Part shown: in pieces, positions 30,656 through 41,376 of the stretch | Position numbering within the stretch: the first letter of the stretch is position 1 | Layout of the letters: every line of letters begins with the position of its first letter | From: Bicyclus anynana | Lineage: Eukaryota; Arthropoda; Insecta; Lepidoptera; Nymphalidae | Length of the DNA: 64,000 nt | Assembly (NCBI RefSeq): GCF_947172395.1 | Contig: NC_069108.1 | Span: 1,031,501 to 1,095,500 of the forward strand | Direction of reading: 5' to 3' | The notes under the pieces: generated by a model | What the model was told of the DNA's origin: nothing | The model's input: only the letters and a program-made list of their open reading frames with translations | Databases searched by the model: none | Made by a program: the position numbers and the translations under genes

Positions 30656-31796
30656 GGTTTATAAAAGGTAATAGGGTAGTTGACTCCTATCAAATTTAAT
30701 TTAAACAATATAAAGGAGATTATTCTTGGGTTCTTTTTGAAAGTGCCGGCCAGCAATAAATAATGGCATGACTCGTTAGAATTAGCCATTTAGAGCAGTA
30801 GCTAATATGGCATAAAAGTTGTCGGGTGGCTCTGAACCAAGTTATACAGATTCGACGGTACGTTATTTCTATACATTTTGTCAATTTTCAAAAATGCCCG
30901 CAAAGAAAAAAAACCGACACGTATCGTTAGAACTAACCATTTGAATTGTATATGGAATAAGGGTCCGAAAAATATCGATATTAATTATGTCTTATAAATT
31001 TAAAATTCATGGATTTTTTCAAATTGTCCACACGTCAAAAACGCTGGAATGTGGAAAACGTTAATAAAGACTAAATTAGTGAATATCACTATTTTGGTTT
31101 TTAATATCAACCTATTAAAATAAACATCAAATAATTGACAAAATCTCATTTACCTACTCTGTGATATCCACAAGTAAGCACATTTTTACATAGAATCTCA
31201 ATTTCAGATATCTTAGCAATCCATGGATTCACCCTGCAGGTGCCGGGTCCATCGCGTGGTAGAGAGAAAACTCCGAGCAGAATCCTGGACTTGTGACTAC
31301 AGGATGTAGGGTTAAGGAATTCTTTGACGATCGATCAACACTCCCCGTTCTCTGCCTAGCCTAGTAAGATCCTATTAGAGCAGCTTTGGATACCGATTCT
31401 AATAATATGTCATATATCAGCATATGTCAAAGATGATAAGCCTGCTGATTTGGCCCGTTTGGATAGCAACGACAATTTTCAAAACTCTCGGAAAACTTTG
31501 AAACTTTTTTAAAAACTAAGTGAATAAATGCTCAAGAACATTTTAATAATGTCGGATAATGTGGTTGCAATTCAACACAATTGTTGTTTCAATTCAACAA
31601 AAAGTATGCCTAGTTGTGGTATTTCAGAGTGGTAAAAGCTGAGTGGCATTCGCAGTCGAGCACTAGTGTGAATTACAGTCCTCAATTACAGTCCACTCCA
31701 AACGGAATACTGAAGCATAGGTTCTCAAAGTAATTGAACACCCACGGGTGGGCGTTGAGACTTTCAAGGAGAAAAACTCGGATATCTTTATTTATT
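30656..31796. other. No gene recognised
   Basis: AT-rich and without a recognised family. GGTAGTTGACTCCTATCAAA (30673) and TTTAATTTAAACAATAT recur near 52810-52845, so part of this stretch belongs to an unnamed dispersed repeat. Confidence 0.4.
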
Positions 31797-32050
31797 TACT
31801 AGCGGACGCCCGCGACTTCATCCGCGTGAAACTCTATGTAAACTTTCAACTACCCCTACCCCCCCCTTTTTTATGGTTAAAAGGGCTATTTTTATGGTTT
31901 TTCTGGCAATTATTCGAATTTTTCTCCGTAAAAACCATCCTAAAACTTCAACGAACATTTTAATAAAAGAGTTGGCCAAATTGGTCCAGGCGTTGTTGAA
32001 TTATGTGCTTACCAACGCATTTTGCGATTCATTTTTATATTATAGATTTT
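31797..32050. mobile_element. Dispersed LINE-derived repeat with CCCCTACC block
   Basis: ACTAGCGGACGCCCGCGACT, GTAAACTTTCAACTACCCCT, GGCCAAATTGGTCCAGGCG and a terminal TATATTATAGATT. This is the other orientation of the arrangement at 39055-39232. Confidence 0.65.
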
Positions 32051-32469
32051 ATTGAGGGCTCACAAACAACGTTTGATTTACGTTCTGTCGTATCCACTTT
32101 AGCTTATTTGAAGGAGAATGGTATACCTATTGGTATATTTCGAGGTAAGTTAATTATTATGAAATAAAAACATAGATTTGACAATTCCAGATTTTTTCCG
32201 GTTCACTTTTCAATTAAGTAAATATTAAAATTTAGTATAGCCAAAATAATGTTGAGAACCTATGCTCTAGAGGTATCCACTCAGCGAGTCGCCCGTACAT
32301 TCCGTGCAGAATCGACAGGTCAATGACCTATAACCTAATTCGCGAACCATAGACAATCGACATCTCGCGATCGGATGCGAGGTAACTTTGTAATGACGTG
32401 TGAAAAAATGCACAAAATAATAATGAATTAACATTTTTTTAGTTGTAGAAAATCGATAGTTGATCGAGG

Positions 32470-32740
32470 GTGGTGTTCATTGAGGGGATGAGGGGTGCAG
32501 GGTGCGGGGCGCGCGTGCGCGAGGCGGCGGGCGCGGCGGTCACGCTGCCTCGAGTCACACGCTGCCTGACGCCCGCCGCGCGAGTCGCGCGTCCCCGCCA
32601 TATTGTCCTGTCACAGCAGTACGTGCATCCTACTGCTGCGCCGGGACAAGCCGGCGGTGGCGTTGCACCCATCGCAACCATCGCAACAATCGCAGCCGTC
32701 GCAACCATCGCAACCAGAAAACCCCGGATATTATACATCA
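32470..32740. promoter_or_regulatory. CpG-rich island, possible promoter or first exon
   Basis: A 250-bp stretch is GC-rich and full of CpG (GGGGCGCGCGTGCGCGAGGC, CCGCCGCGCGAGTCGCGCG) in AT-rich surroundings. On the minus strand ACAATATGGCGGGGACG (near 32605) resembles a YY1/Pho site. The right part holds short repeats of CGCAACCAT. ORFs cross it on both strands but match no family and have no clear splice donors. No transcript can be assigned. Confidence 0.4.
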
Positions 32741-33140
32741 AATTTCCGTGATGTGTTCTCTCCGCAGGTTCTGTTGTTTTAGGGTGCGGACTCCAGGCTT
32801 TCCAATCGATCTACAGTTACAGTGCATGAGTGTTTTACACCAGATTTTGTAATTCAAATGTATTCCAATTTCCGTGCTTGTGTGATTTTTTTTCACAGAT
32901 TCGAATGGTTGGGGTCCAGGCTTCCTCCGATCCCCCAGTGTAACAGTGTTTAAACATGACATTCTACATTCCAGCAGATTTTACACCACCAGAATTTGAA
33001 TGTATGCATATTCTGTGTTCATATTTTTTTTACAGGTCCGAAGTTGTGGAGTTTTGGAGTCCAGGCTATTCAAATAGTGTAACAGTGCATGATTAAAGTG
33101 TTAGTGCTCGCTTCCATGTGCCAGTGTTTCAACTAATGCA
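32741..33140. repeat. Three tandem units of about 130 bp, each with a splice-acceptor-like start
   Basis: Three units follow one another with CAG ending at 32767, 32898 and 33035 (spacings 131 and 137). Each has AATTTCCGTG- or ATTCTGTG-like sequence, a pyrimidine tract ending in (C/A)CAG, then G-rich sequence with GTCCAGGCT or CTCCAGGCT, then CAGTGTAACAGTG or a variant, then TTTTACACCA-GA-TTTGAATGTAT in units 1 and 2. Similarity is moderate. They lie between two CpG-rich islands. Tandem exon duplication is possible, but no ORF runs through all units. Confidence 0.6.
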
Positions 33141-33349
33141 TGATTAGTTCTAATATACATAGACATAGAGTAATACAGTATTTAAATAGTTAGCTTCTAA
33201 ATTTAAATAGTATTCTAAAATGTTATTGACCTTTTAATTTTTTTTTTAAATATCTGTATACTTTAATGAATGTAATTCATGCTTTGATATAGTAGATGAG
33301 TAGTCTATGGTGGTTTTAATGGTTTATAGGGTTTATGACTGCCAGAGGG

Positions 33350-33510
33350 TGCAACGTATCGAGCGGGGTGGGACGCATGCGCGGCGCCATCTTTGGCTGC
33401 ATTCGACGCCGCCGTGGGGCCATTTTCCTGCCTTTGGGGTGGATGTGCGAATTAATGGCCCTCCCCCACTTTTTCGTCTTGTTGCTATGGTAACCCGCGT
33501 AGTGTAAGAT
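33350..33510. promoter_or_regulatory. CpG-rich promoter-like block with YY1-like, NRF1-like and X-box motifs
   Basis: It includes GGACGCATGCGCGGC (NRF1-like), GCGCCATCTTTGG (YY1-like, AAGATGGCGC on the minus strand), GGGGCCATTTTCC (second YY1-like core) and GTTGCTATGGTAAC at 33481-33494, a near-perfect RFX X-box palindrome. Both YY1-like sites have their ATGGC on the minus strand, which would suit a minus-strand start. Which gene it serves is not visible. Confidence 0.45.
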
Positions 33511-33817
33511 CTTATTGTGCTTCTTTTTCAATATCTGGCTTTACTTGTTACTTTACTGGATGCCTTTTTGAAATCCATCTTTTGTGCTTTAGTTTTTTTT
33601 ACTGCAATAAGAGATTAATTATGATAGATAGATATACATAGATTGAAAATGGGGTTTAATTAATTATTATTATCAATTACTGGCTTTACTTGTACTGAAT
33701 TCTAGCCTTTTTGAGACTTTGTGTTTTAATTTTATTCATCATTAATAGAAATTTATTATAATATTTAGATATACATATAAATTAAAGGGTGTAAGTAAAT
33801 GTTAGTAATATATTTTC

Positions 33818-34019
33818 TACTAGCTGACGCCGCGCGGTTTCACCCGCGTGGTTCCCGTTCCCGTAAGAATACAGGTATAATATATAGCCTATAGCCTTCC
33901 TCGATAAATGGGCTATCTAACACTGAAAGAATTTTTCAAATCGGACCAGTAGTTCCAGAGATTAGCGCGTTCAATCAAACAAACAAACAAACTCTTCAGC
34001 TTTATTATATTAGTATAGA
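33818..34019. mobile_element. Dispersed LINE-derived repeat
   Basis: ACTAGCTGACGCCGCGCGGT, CCGTTCCCGTAAGAATACAG, AAATCGGACCAGTAGTTCCA, AAACAAACAAACAAACTCTT and ATATTAGTATAGATT. It is a near-complete copy, very close to the one at 47204. Confidence 0.8.
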
Positions 34020-35136
34020 TTATTTATTTTATTTTCCTTTCGATAACTTGAGCACAATTTTCCATTTCTACGTATTTCCGTAAAAGTAATATTTTACATA
34101 GAATTAAACATAGAATATCTTAGATATACGGCTAAAAATTAAGTATCATGACTGTATAGCCTGGTGCTTTAGTTATTAGTGTCACTATATACTAAGGCTA
34201 ACAACCACATTTATTAAGGCATTTAGTAGCTCTAAGGCACATAATAGTAGCTCTTTGTTAGTAGATAGTAGATTTTTGATAATTCAGTGATAAATGGGGA
34301 TGAAAATTCCTATTCAAAGTGTTTAGTGTAAAGTATGTATAGTACTAATCTACTTTTATTTAAACGATAGGTACACAACCAAAATATAATTACAATAACT
34401 AATTAATTAATTAATGTAGTTGATAAATTTAGACCAACTTAGTCTTAGGTCAAATTGAATACTGAACTTATTCTATAATTTTCATGACAACATCAAAATA
34501 AACTTCACCAAAAGATAGAACTAGAATTTAGCAAATAATAATTGAACTTTATTTTATTTAGCTCAATACTAGACAACACTGATAGATCTTAGAAAAAATG
34601 TAACGGTTACATTAGAATAACATCCTAATAATATTACAAAGGCAAAAGTTTGTGTGTAAGTATGTATGTTTTCTACGCCTTTACGATGAAAACACTGAAT
34701 CTATTTCGTTGATGTTTGGAATGGCAATAGATTATACCCTGGATTAAAACATACGCTATTTTAATAACGAAAAAACCCATAGTTTCTGCGGGATTTGTGA
34801 AAAACAAGCGTTTGCTAAATAAAAAACTGTACTCATGACATACTTGTAGCTTATATAGGTCAAATATAAGACTGTAATTATAACATTTATAGACACTAAT
34901 GAAACCATGGTACAGTGAAGTGAGTGAAGCAATAAAGAGCCATATTGTAACACAAAGCTCGCAGCTTGGCTGAGAGAGAACACGCCCTTCTAGCAAATAT
35001 TTGCTTGTTCCATAAATTTTCCGCCCGGGAATCGATCCGAGGTACTTAGCAGAGCCAAGTTCTGAGCAAACTATACATTTTAGTATATTATTTAACTTCA
35101 TCTTATTATAATCTATACTTATACTTAATATTATAA
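34020..35136. other. No host gene recognised; LINE-derived fragment at 34628-34805
   Basis: AT-rich sequence. At 34628-34805 CAAAAGTTTGTGTGTAAGTA, CTGGATTAAAACATACGC and GCGGGATTTGTGAAAAACA match the repeat also found at 48280 and 60565. No coding exon is evident. Confidence 0.5.
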
Positions 35137-35137
35137 A

Positions 35138-35423
35138 GACGCGATAGCACAGTGGATATTATAGTCAAATCCGGTCCGGGGCATGCACCTCCAACTTTGC
35201 AGTTATGTGCATTTTAAGAAATGAAATGTCACGTGTTTCAAACGGTGAAGGAAAGACATCGTGAGGAAACCTATATACCTGAGAATTTTCTAAATTCTCT
35301 AGGTGTCTGAAGTCTGCCAATCCGCATTGGGCCATTGGTGGATTGAGGCCTTTAGGTCCTCTCTTCCTGAGAGGAGACTCGTGCTCAACAGTGAGCCGAA
35401 TATGGTTTGATGATGATGATGAT
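35138..35423 (+). mobile_element. SINE family B, full length with shortened head
   Basis: GACGCGATAGCACAGTGGAT starts the tRNA-like head, but the segment up to the B box is shortened. GGGGCATGCACCTCCAACTT, CCAATCCGCATTGGGCC and (GAT)n complete it. Confidence 0.85.
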
Positions 35424-35605
35424 ATTATAAAGAAGTAAAGTTTGTTGTGTTGTAGGGGTAAACATTGGTTTCACTGAACCGATTTTAAAAATTCTTTTGT
35501 CACTAGAAGACCACGTTATTTATGAGTTTCATAGGCTATATTTTATCACCGTATTCTCACGGGAACGGGAACTACGAGGGTGTAACCATGGGTGTCGACT
35601 AGCTT
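35424..35605. mobile_element. Dispersed LINE-derived repeat
   Basis: ATATTATAAAGAAGTAAAGT, ACTGAACCGATTTTAAAAAT and CACGGGAACGGGAACTACG are present; it ends near TCGACTAGC. Related to the copy at 62510. Confidence 0.65.
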
Positions 35606-36083
35606 TACTATAATGTAATAGATAACAGTGCACCATACACTGTACATACAGAATTACGAAATATTTACACCATATATTTAGTTCGTCTACTTGCTCCAAT
35701 GTTTAAGCTAATGACTTGTAGCTAGGTCCTGGGTTTTAGTACTGAAAACTTACTCAAACCCGAAAATCGTGGCAAGCGGCCCACGCTAAAGACGTGGACC
35801 AATATAAGGTTTGAGAACCACTGTTTTACTATAGTTGTAGTCTAAAACTCGATTAGTAGAAACTGTGTCCTAAATTTAAATTCAAAATTCATTTATTTCA
35901 ATTAGGCTTAGTTTGCAACTTTTGAAACGTCAGGATTATGTCATAATTTAATTTAATCTAATGGTGGTAATAATAGTCGAAAACTTAAAATTAATTTACT
36001 TAAGTTTAATAAACACTTTGAACTTTTTGAAAGACATTCCAGTGGCTTCATGTTCTATTTATATCCATATACTTAATATTAGA

Positions 36084-36389
36084 AAGCCGTGATAGCCCAG
36101 TGGACATGACTTCTGCCCTCGATTTCGGAGGATGTGGGTTCGAATCCAGTTCGGGGCATGCACCTCCAACTTTTCAGTTGTGTGCATTTTAAGAAATTAA
36201 ATATCACGTGTCTCAAACGGTGAAGGAAAAAATCTGCATACCAGATAATTTTCTTAATTCTCTGCGTGTGTGAAGTCTGCCAATCCGCATTTTGCCAGCG
36301 TGGTGGAGTATTGGCCTAACCCTTCTCATTCTGAGAGGAGACTCGAGCTCAGCAGTGAGCCGAATATGAGTTGATAATGATGATGATGT
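36084..36389 (+). mobile_element. SINE family B, full length
   Basis: AGCCGTGATAGCCCAGTGGA (A box), GGTTCGAATCC (B box), TCAAACGGTGAAGGAAAAA, GCATTTTGCCAGCGTGGTGG, GAGCTCAGCAGTGAGCCGAA and a GAT-type tail. Confidence 0.92.
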
Positions 36390-36785
36390 TACTTATTACC
36401 AGTGGCGTTCACTTCATAGATGCTAAAAGGCTCTGCCTACCCTGAAGATTCATTACGAATGGATGGATTGGAAATTTCAAATTTGTTTGTAGTGCTTTCT
36501 CTGGTTAAAAACCTACTTCATGCCACTGCTCATTACGTGCATATACGTAAATTTAGATCACTTTTTACGGTGATTTTGACACGTAACATATGTATAATAT
36601 ATAAAATAATCATTGAATATCTCACCTATCCGGCTTTACACACGAGCTAAACCGCGGGTGTATGCAAGTAGTTTATAAAACTATAATAAATGAAAATTAA
36701 ATATTTCGAAAAACCCTTCTTCTGACGCTTTGGGTCATGAAATTAACAAGTTTATTCTATCATAACATTAAATTAAATAATAAAT

Positions 36786-36935
36786 AAATATACTTAAACA
36801 ATACACATAACTAATCTAGCCCCAAAGTAAGCATACAGAGTAGCTTGTATTATGGGTGCTAAGATAGTTGATATTATAATATTCATATACAATTATATAC
36901 TACATATAAATACTTATATAATATACAAATAACAG
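36786..36935 (-). mobile_element. SINE family C body
   Basis: The plus strand shows TAGCCCCAAAGTAAGCATAC, GGGTGCTAAGATAGTTGATA and ATACAATTATATACTACATA. This is the reverse complement of sequence at 51590-51720, where a tRNA-like head precedes it. Confidence 0.75.
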
Positions 36936-37527
36936 GAAAGTTTAAAAAAATTAGTTATCTTTTATTTCAATGTAAAAAAATACTATTTTGGAAAATAGCT
37001 GATACTCTCACACCACTGGACTATTGTACCAAACATAGCTATGAGCCACCGCAAACTGGCTTTCAAATGAAAAAGACCGCATCGAAATCGGTCCATCCGT
37101 TTGAGAGGTACGATGCCACTAACAAACAAACACAGACATCGTCAAACTCATAACTCCCCTATTTTTGCGTCGGCGGTCAAAAAGAATCCTAATAGAAATA
37201 AAAGTGCTGTGTCAATCAGCCAATAGGCGTAGTCCGATGACGTCATCAGGCGTAATGAACCCTCCCCGTGCGGAAAAACTGAGGAAAACAACGGAAAACT
37301 ATGGAGTAATAAAACTTAACATGGAAACTGTGGAGTCATCTGTAGGACACTTTTTTACTATCAATCAATTGGCTGTGATGTTTTTTATCTTCGTCATCAA
37401 TCTTGGTTTTTGAGATTGAAACTTTTTATGGTTAACGTGAAGAAATTCACGAGAGTAGAATATGTAATGAAATTACAAGGAAAACTATAACTGCTAAGTA
37501 GCAATTCAACTTAAAAAACGTAGTTTT

Positions 37528-37744
37528 GGCTGGTAGAAGGCTTCGGTTGTGGCTAGTTACCCTACCGGCAAAGACGTACCGCCAAGCGATTTAGCGTTCC
37601 GGTGCGATGTCGTGTAGAATCCAAAAGGGGTGTGGATTTCATCCTACTCCTAACAAGTTAGTCCGCTTCCATCTTAGATTGCATCATCACTTACCATCAG
37701 GTGAGATTGTAGTCAAGGGCTAACTTGTAGAGAATAAAAAAAAA
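37528..37744 (+). mobile_element. SINE family A, 5'-truncated
   Basis: GGCTGGTAGAAGGCTTCGGT, GCCAAGCGATTTAGCGTTCC, CATCACTTACCATCAGGTGA and an A-rich tail. The tRNA-like head is missing. A 13-bp inverted repeat (ACGAAACTTTACT/AGTAAAGTTTCGT) follows near 37845-37880. Confidence 0.85.
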
Positions 37745-38137
37745 GTTGGAAATCGAAAATTGCATACTAATATAATTCCGTTGTTAATTATAGAGATAAA
37801 GTTGTTAGTAAGATAACTAAGTATCTGCTAAAACTAAGTAAACGAAACTTTACTAACTACTAAGTAAAGTTTCGTCTATAAAATAGAAAAAAAAAGTTGG
37901 AAAAAAAAACATTTGTTGGGTTCCTTCCTTACATACAAAGTGAGGATGAATTTTCCGTCTATCCCATGGTGTGGGGTATGGTTATTGGTATTTTTGTGCA
38001 TTAAATAGGGGATTAAAGTGCTAACCTAATCCACGGAACCCTACATTACGCGTGGCCCGACACGCACTTGGCCGGTTTTTTTTTAAATATTAATATTTTG
38101 TCTTACATTATGTACTAATAGACATTTTGTTATATTA

Positions 38138-38616
38138 TGTACTAGCAGACGCCACGCGGTTTCACCGGGGTAGTTCCCGTTCCCGAAGGAATACAGGGAT
38201 ATAATATGGCCTATACCACCGGGGTTCGTGTAGCTTCCTAACAGTGTAAGAATTATTCTAATCGGTTCAGTTTCAGAGCATATTTCAATGCAAACAAACA
38301 AACAATCAAATTTTTATATAATGATTTATTTATTTTGCTATCATCCGCGAAAATTCGGCGAACCCATGCGACAACGTCACCGTGCAATTGCACGTTGTAG
38401 AGTCAACATCTCCTGAGGATGCTCCGGTTTCGGGGTGAAACGTACGTAGAGAGTATTTTGTCGGACCTGGGTGACGTTGTCGCATGGGCTCGCCGAATTT
38501 TCGCGGATGATAGCAAAATAAATAAATCATTATATAATCATGATGAACTTCCGCAAGGTAACGCCTGCTTCTATCCAATAATCAAATTTTTCTTCTTTAC
38601 AATATTAGTATAGATA
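38138..38616. mobile_element. Dispersed LINE-derived repeat split by a hairpin element
   Basis: ACTAGCAGACGCCACGCGGT, CCGTTCCCGAAGGAATACAG and CAAACAAACAAACAATCAAA, then a 264-bp insert, then the remaining end AATCAAATTTTTCTTC and ATATTAGTATAGAT at 38580-38616. Confidence 0.8.
38316..38579. mobile_element. 264-bp hairpin element with 12-bp target duplication
   Basis: Arms at 38315-38381 and 38470-38536 are inverted copies over 67 bp with a single difference noticed (GAACCC against GGGCTC). The loop contains the palindrome CGTGCAATTGCACG and the string CCTGAGGATGCTCCGGTTTC. The duplication AATCAAATTTTT lies at 38304-38315 and 38580-38591. About 40 bp after the right arm belongs to the insert. 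No ORF of known type. Confidence 0.8.
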
Positions 38617-38626
38617 AGTTAAAATT

Positions 38627-38880
38627 CTCAGCATGTGTAAAGTCTGTCAATCCGGGCTAAACTTGGTTGAATATATAGTATAGCCTGGCCCCTCTCATTA
38701 TGAGAGGAGACTTGTGCTCAACAGTGAGCACAAGGGCTGTATCTGGCTGGTGGGAAGCTTCGGCCTTGGCTAGTTACCCTACCGACAAAGACGTATCGCC
38801 AAGCGATTTAGCGTTCCGGTACGATGTCGAGTAGAAACAGAATGGGGTGTGGATTTGGTGAGATTGTAGTCAAGTCAAGG
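38627..38880 (+). mobile_element. Chimeric SINE: family B 3' part joined to family A body
   Basis: Family B sequence (GTGTAAAGTCTGTCAATCCG, GAGAGGAGACTTGTGCTCAA, CAGTGAGC) runs to about 38731. Family A body (TCTGGCTGGTGGGAAGCTTC, GCCAAGCGATTTAGCGTTCC) then starts near 38742 and ends truncated at GTAGTCAAG. Head and tail of the usual forms are missing. Confidence 0.7.
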
Positions 38881-39232
38881 TCTATACTAATATTATAAAG
38901 AGGAAAACTTTGTTTGTATGTTTGTTTGATTGTAATGAATAGGCTCAAAAACTACTGGACCGATTTTAAAAATTCTTTCACCATTCGAAAGCTACATTAT
39001 CCACAAGTAACATAGGCTAAATTTTATTTTGAAAATAAATAGGGTTCCGTAAGATATTTGGGTTTTTCGGACACAAGGTGTAAAAAATCAACCAGAAAAG
39101 TATGGTAGCGGTAGGTAGGAGTAGGGTAGCGGTAGGGGTAGGCTAGGGGTAGGGTAGGGGTAGGATAGGGGTAGTTGAAAGTTTACATCGAGTTTCACGC
39201 GGACGAAGTCGCGGGCGTCAGCTAGTGAAGAA
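38881..39232. mobile_element. Dispersed LINE-derived repeat with GGGGTAGGGTA block
   Basis: CTATACTAATATTATAAAGA, CTACTGGACCGATTTTAAAA, GGTAGGGGTAGGCTAGG, GTTGAAAGTTTACATCGAGT and TCGCGGGCGTCAGCTAGTG. It is one of the longer copies. Confidence 0.75.
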
Positions 39233-40112
39233 TAAAAAAAAAACAAAAGAAAAAGTGAGCCGAATATGAGGAGAGGTATGTACTGGACAAGTTTCAGTTT
39301 ACCCCAAACACTTTTAAAAGTCGACTATTCAGCCACAATGTAAGTAGGTAGTTAGTGTATTATCTCCCGGTGGGTGGTCACTAGGGAGGAAAAGTCTTTT
39401 TTCATTAACTACGGATGATGTCAGCATTACAGGACACTCGCAAACGACAGAGAATGAGCAATTGGCGACATCAAATAGCGACACCTAATGACACTTTCAA
39501 TTTGCGTAATGGTATATATTAATGTAATTGTAAGCGATAGACGTTTTTGAAGACATTTTTGAATTTTTTTTTTCGTGATGATGAGATATTTACGTAATGA
39601 TATTTTTAAGATTGTGTTGTGGTTGAATTGATTGTAATTTCTTACGTTTTCGATATTGAAAATGGGGTAAGATAAATGAGATGGTCTGTAAGGACCAGGC
39701 TTATTAAAAACACAGATATTTCTTTGTAAAACGGCTTATTTTTCGGAATGTATGGTGACGGTTAGGCGCTTGGTGTAAGCCGTTGGTTTTTAACCGACTT
39801 CAAAAAGGAGGAGGTTCTCAATTCGGCCGGTATTTTTTTTTATGTTATTTAAAAGGCTGTCAAAGTCTCATTATCTATGACACCACAGACGTTCAGTTTT
39901 CGGCCCTTTATTATAAGGCACAGATTACATAATTGCATCGCTAACATGGTCCATTTTTAAAACAAACAGGTTTTAAGGGTCCAACTGGCCTATTCACAAA
40001 TTTAACCTTATTACCTATTATTAAAAACATCAAATCAAATAACCACAGCATTTTTCGAATTCCGTAAAATAAACAAAAATCACATTGTCAACTGAGAAAT
40101 GTCATCTTTTGA
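39233..40112. other. No gene; includes a fragment of the 29058-type insert at 39788-39842
   Basis: TTTTTAACCGACTTCAAAAA, GGAGGAGGTTCTCAATTCGG and a T run match one end of the element at 29058-29653. The rest is AT-rich without recognised features. Confidence 0.5.
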
Positions 40113-40228
40113 CGGCCTCCGTGGCGCAGTGGTATGCGCAGTGGACTTACAAAACGGAGGTCCTGGGTTCGATCCCCGGCTGGACTCATTGAGGTTTTCT
40201 TAATTTGTCCAGGTCTGGCTGGTGGGAA
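40113..40228 (+). mobile_element. SINE family A, head only
   Basis: CGGCCTCCGTGGCGCAGTGG, GGTCCTGGGTTCGATCCCCG and GTCCAGGTCTGGCTGGTGGG, then the copy stops. A LINE-tail fragment (CACGCGGACGAAGTCGCGGG ... CGCTAG) follows at 40258-40316. Confidence 0.85.
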
Positions 40229-40536
40229 TTTTTTAAATTCAAACTCTAAAGTAGTGAAATAGAGCTTGAAAGTCTACATTGATTTCCACGCGGACGAAGT
40301 CGCGGGCGTCCGCTAGTTTCTAATATAGCACGACTGCCAGTCATTCATCAAGATTGTCAAGAAAATATGTAACTTTTTCCTAATATTTATGAGATGACGT
40401 CAAACGGGGAATTTCCCTGTTTCCACCCACTCGACAGTTTTTCTGTGGAGTTTTAATGATACAAATCTAAATATTATAATTTTTATCGTAAATAATTACG
40501 CGCAGAAAGACAAATTATAGTCAGTACGTGTTGATG

Positions 40537-40860
40537 AGCCGTGATATCCCAGTGGATATGACCTCTGCCTCCGATTACGGAGGGTGTGGGTTCGAATCCG
40601 GTCCGGGGCATGCACCTCCAACTTTTCAGTTGTGTGTATTTCAAGAAATTAAATATCACGTGTCTCAATCGGTGAAGGAAAACATCGTGAGGAAACCTGC
40701 ATACCTGAGAATTTTCTTAATTCTCTGCGAGTGTGAAGTCTGCCAATCCGCATTGGGCCAGCGTGGTGGACTATTGGCCTGACCCCTCTCATTCTGAGAG
40801 GAGACTCGAGCTCAGCAGTGAGCCGAATATGGGTTGATAACGAACGATGATGATTATCAT
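40537..40860 (+). mobile_element. SINE family B, full length
   Basis: AGCCGTGATATCCCAGTGGA, GGTTCGAATCCGGTCCGGGG, GAAAACATCGTGAGGAAACC, GGGCCAGCGTGGTGGACTAT, GAGCCGAATATGGGTTGATA and a GAT-like tail. It is one of the best-preserved copies. Confidence 0.92.
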
Positions 40861-41104
40861 AGAGAGATAACTCTCTCCTATTGCCAACTCTGGAATTTTA
40901 ACTGAACTTAGAAGAAAGAAAAACTCAGTACCTCACAATCCGATCCAGGATTCGAATCCAGAACCTCATGATCGGAAACTATATTGTACACTACATAACC
41001 ACTAGACTAACGAGACACTTGTCTTCATCATTAACAGCTAATGGACGTCCACATAGTAGCTGCGTTAGTGTAGGGTAGGGCCATTAAATAAAAAAAAAAA
41101 ATAA

Positions 41105-41376
41105 AAAAAATATGATATGCCATAAAAAGTGAATAAACTTATTTTCTTTCTTTCTTTCTTTCTTTCCATTGGCTGGTGGGAGGCTTTGGCCGTGGCTAGC
41201 TACCACCCTACCGGCAAAGACGTAACCGCCAAGCGATTTAGCGTTTTGGTACGATGTCGTGTAGAAATCGAAAGTATGGATTTTCATCCTCCTCCGCTTC
41301 CATCTTAGATTGCATTATCACTTACTATCAGGTGAGACTGTAGTCAAGGGTAACATGTAAATAATAAAAAAAAAAA
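41105..41376 (+). mobile_element. CTTT-tailed LINE end followed by 5'-truncated SINE family A
   Basis: TATGATATGCCATAAAAAGT and GAATAAACTTATTTT lead into CTTT repeats to about 41166, as at 13324. SINE-A body (GGCTGGTGGGAGGCTTTGGC to an A-rich tail) follows directly at 41171-41376. Confidence 0.75.

Noticed and set aside
32439..32852. ORFs of 93-116 codons across the CpG island
   Set aside because: Open frames in GC-rich DNA on both strands are expected by chance; compositions are biased and no motif is recognised.
40537..40620. tRNA genes in SINE-B heads (here and at many other sites)
   Set aside because: They are fused to a conserved 250-bp non-tRNA body and present in many copies; they are SINE promoters.
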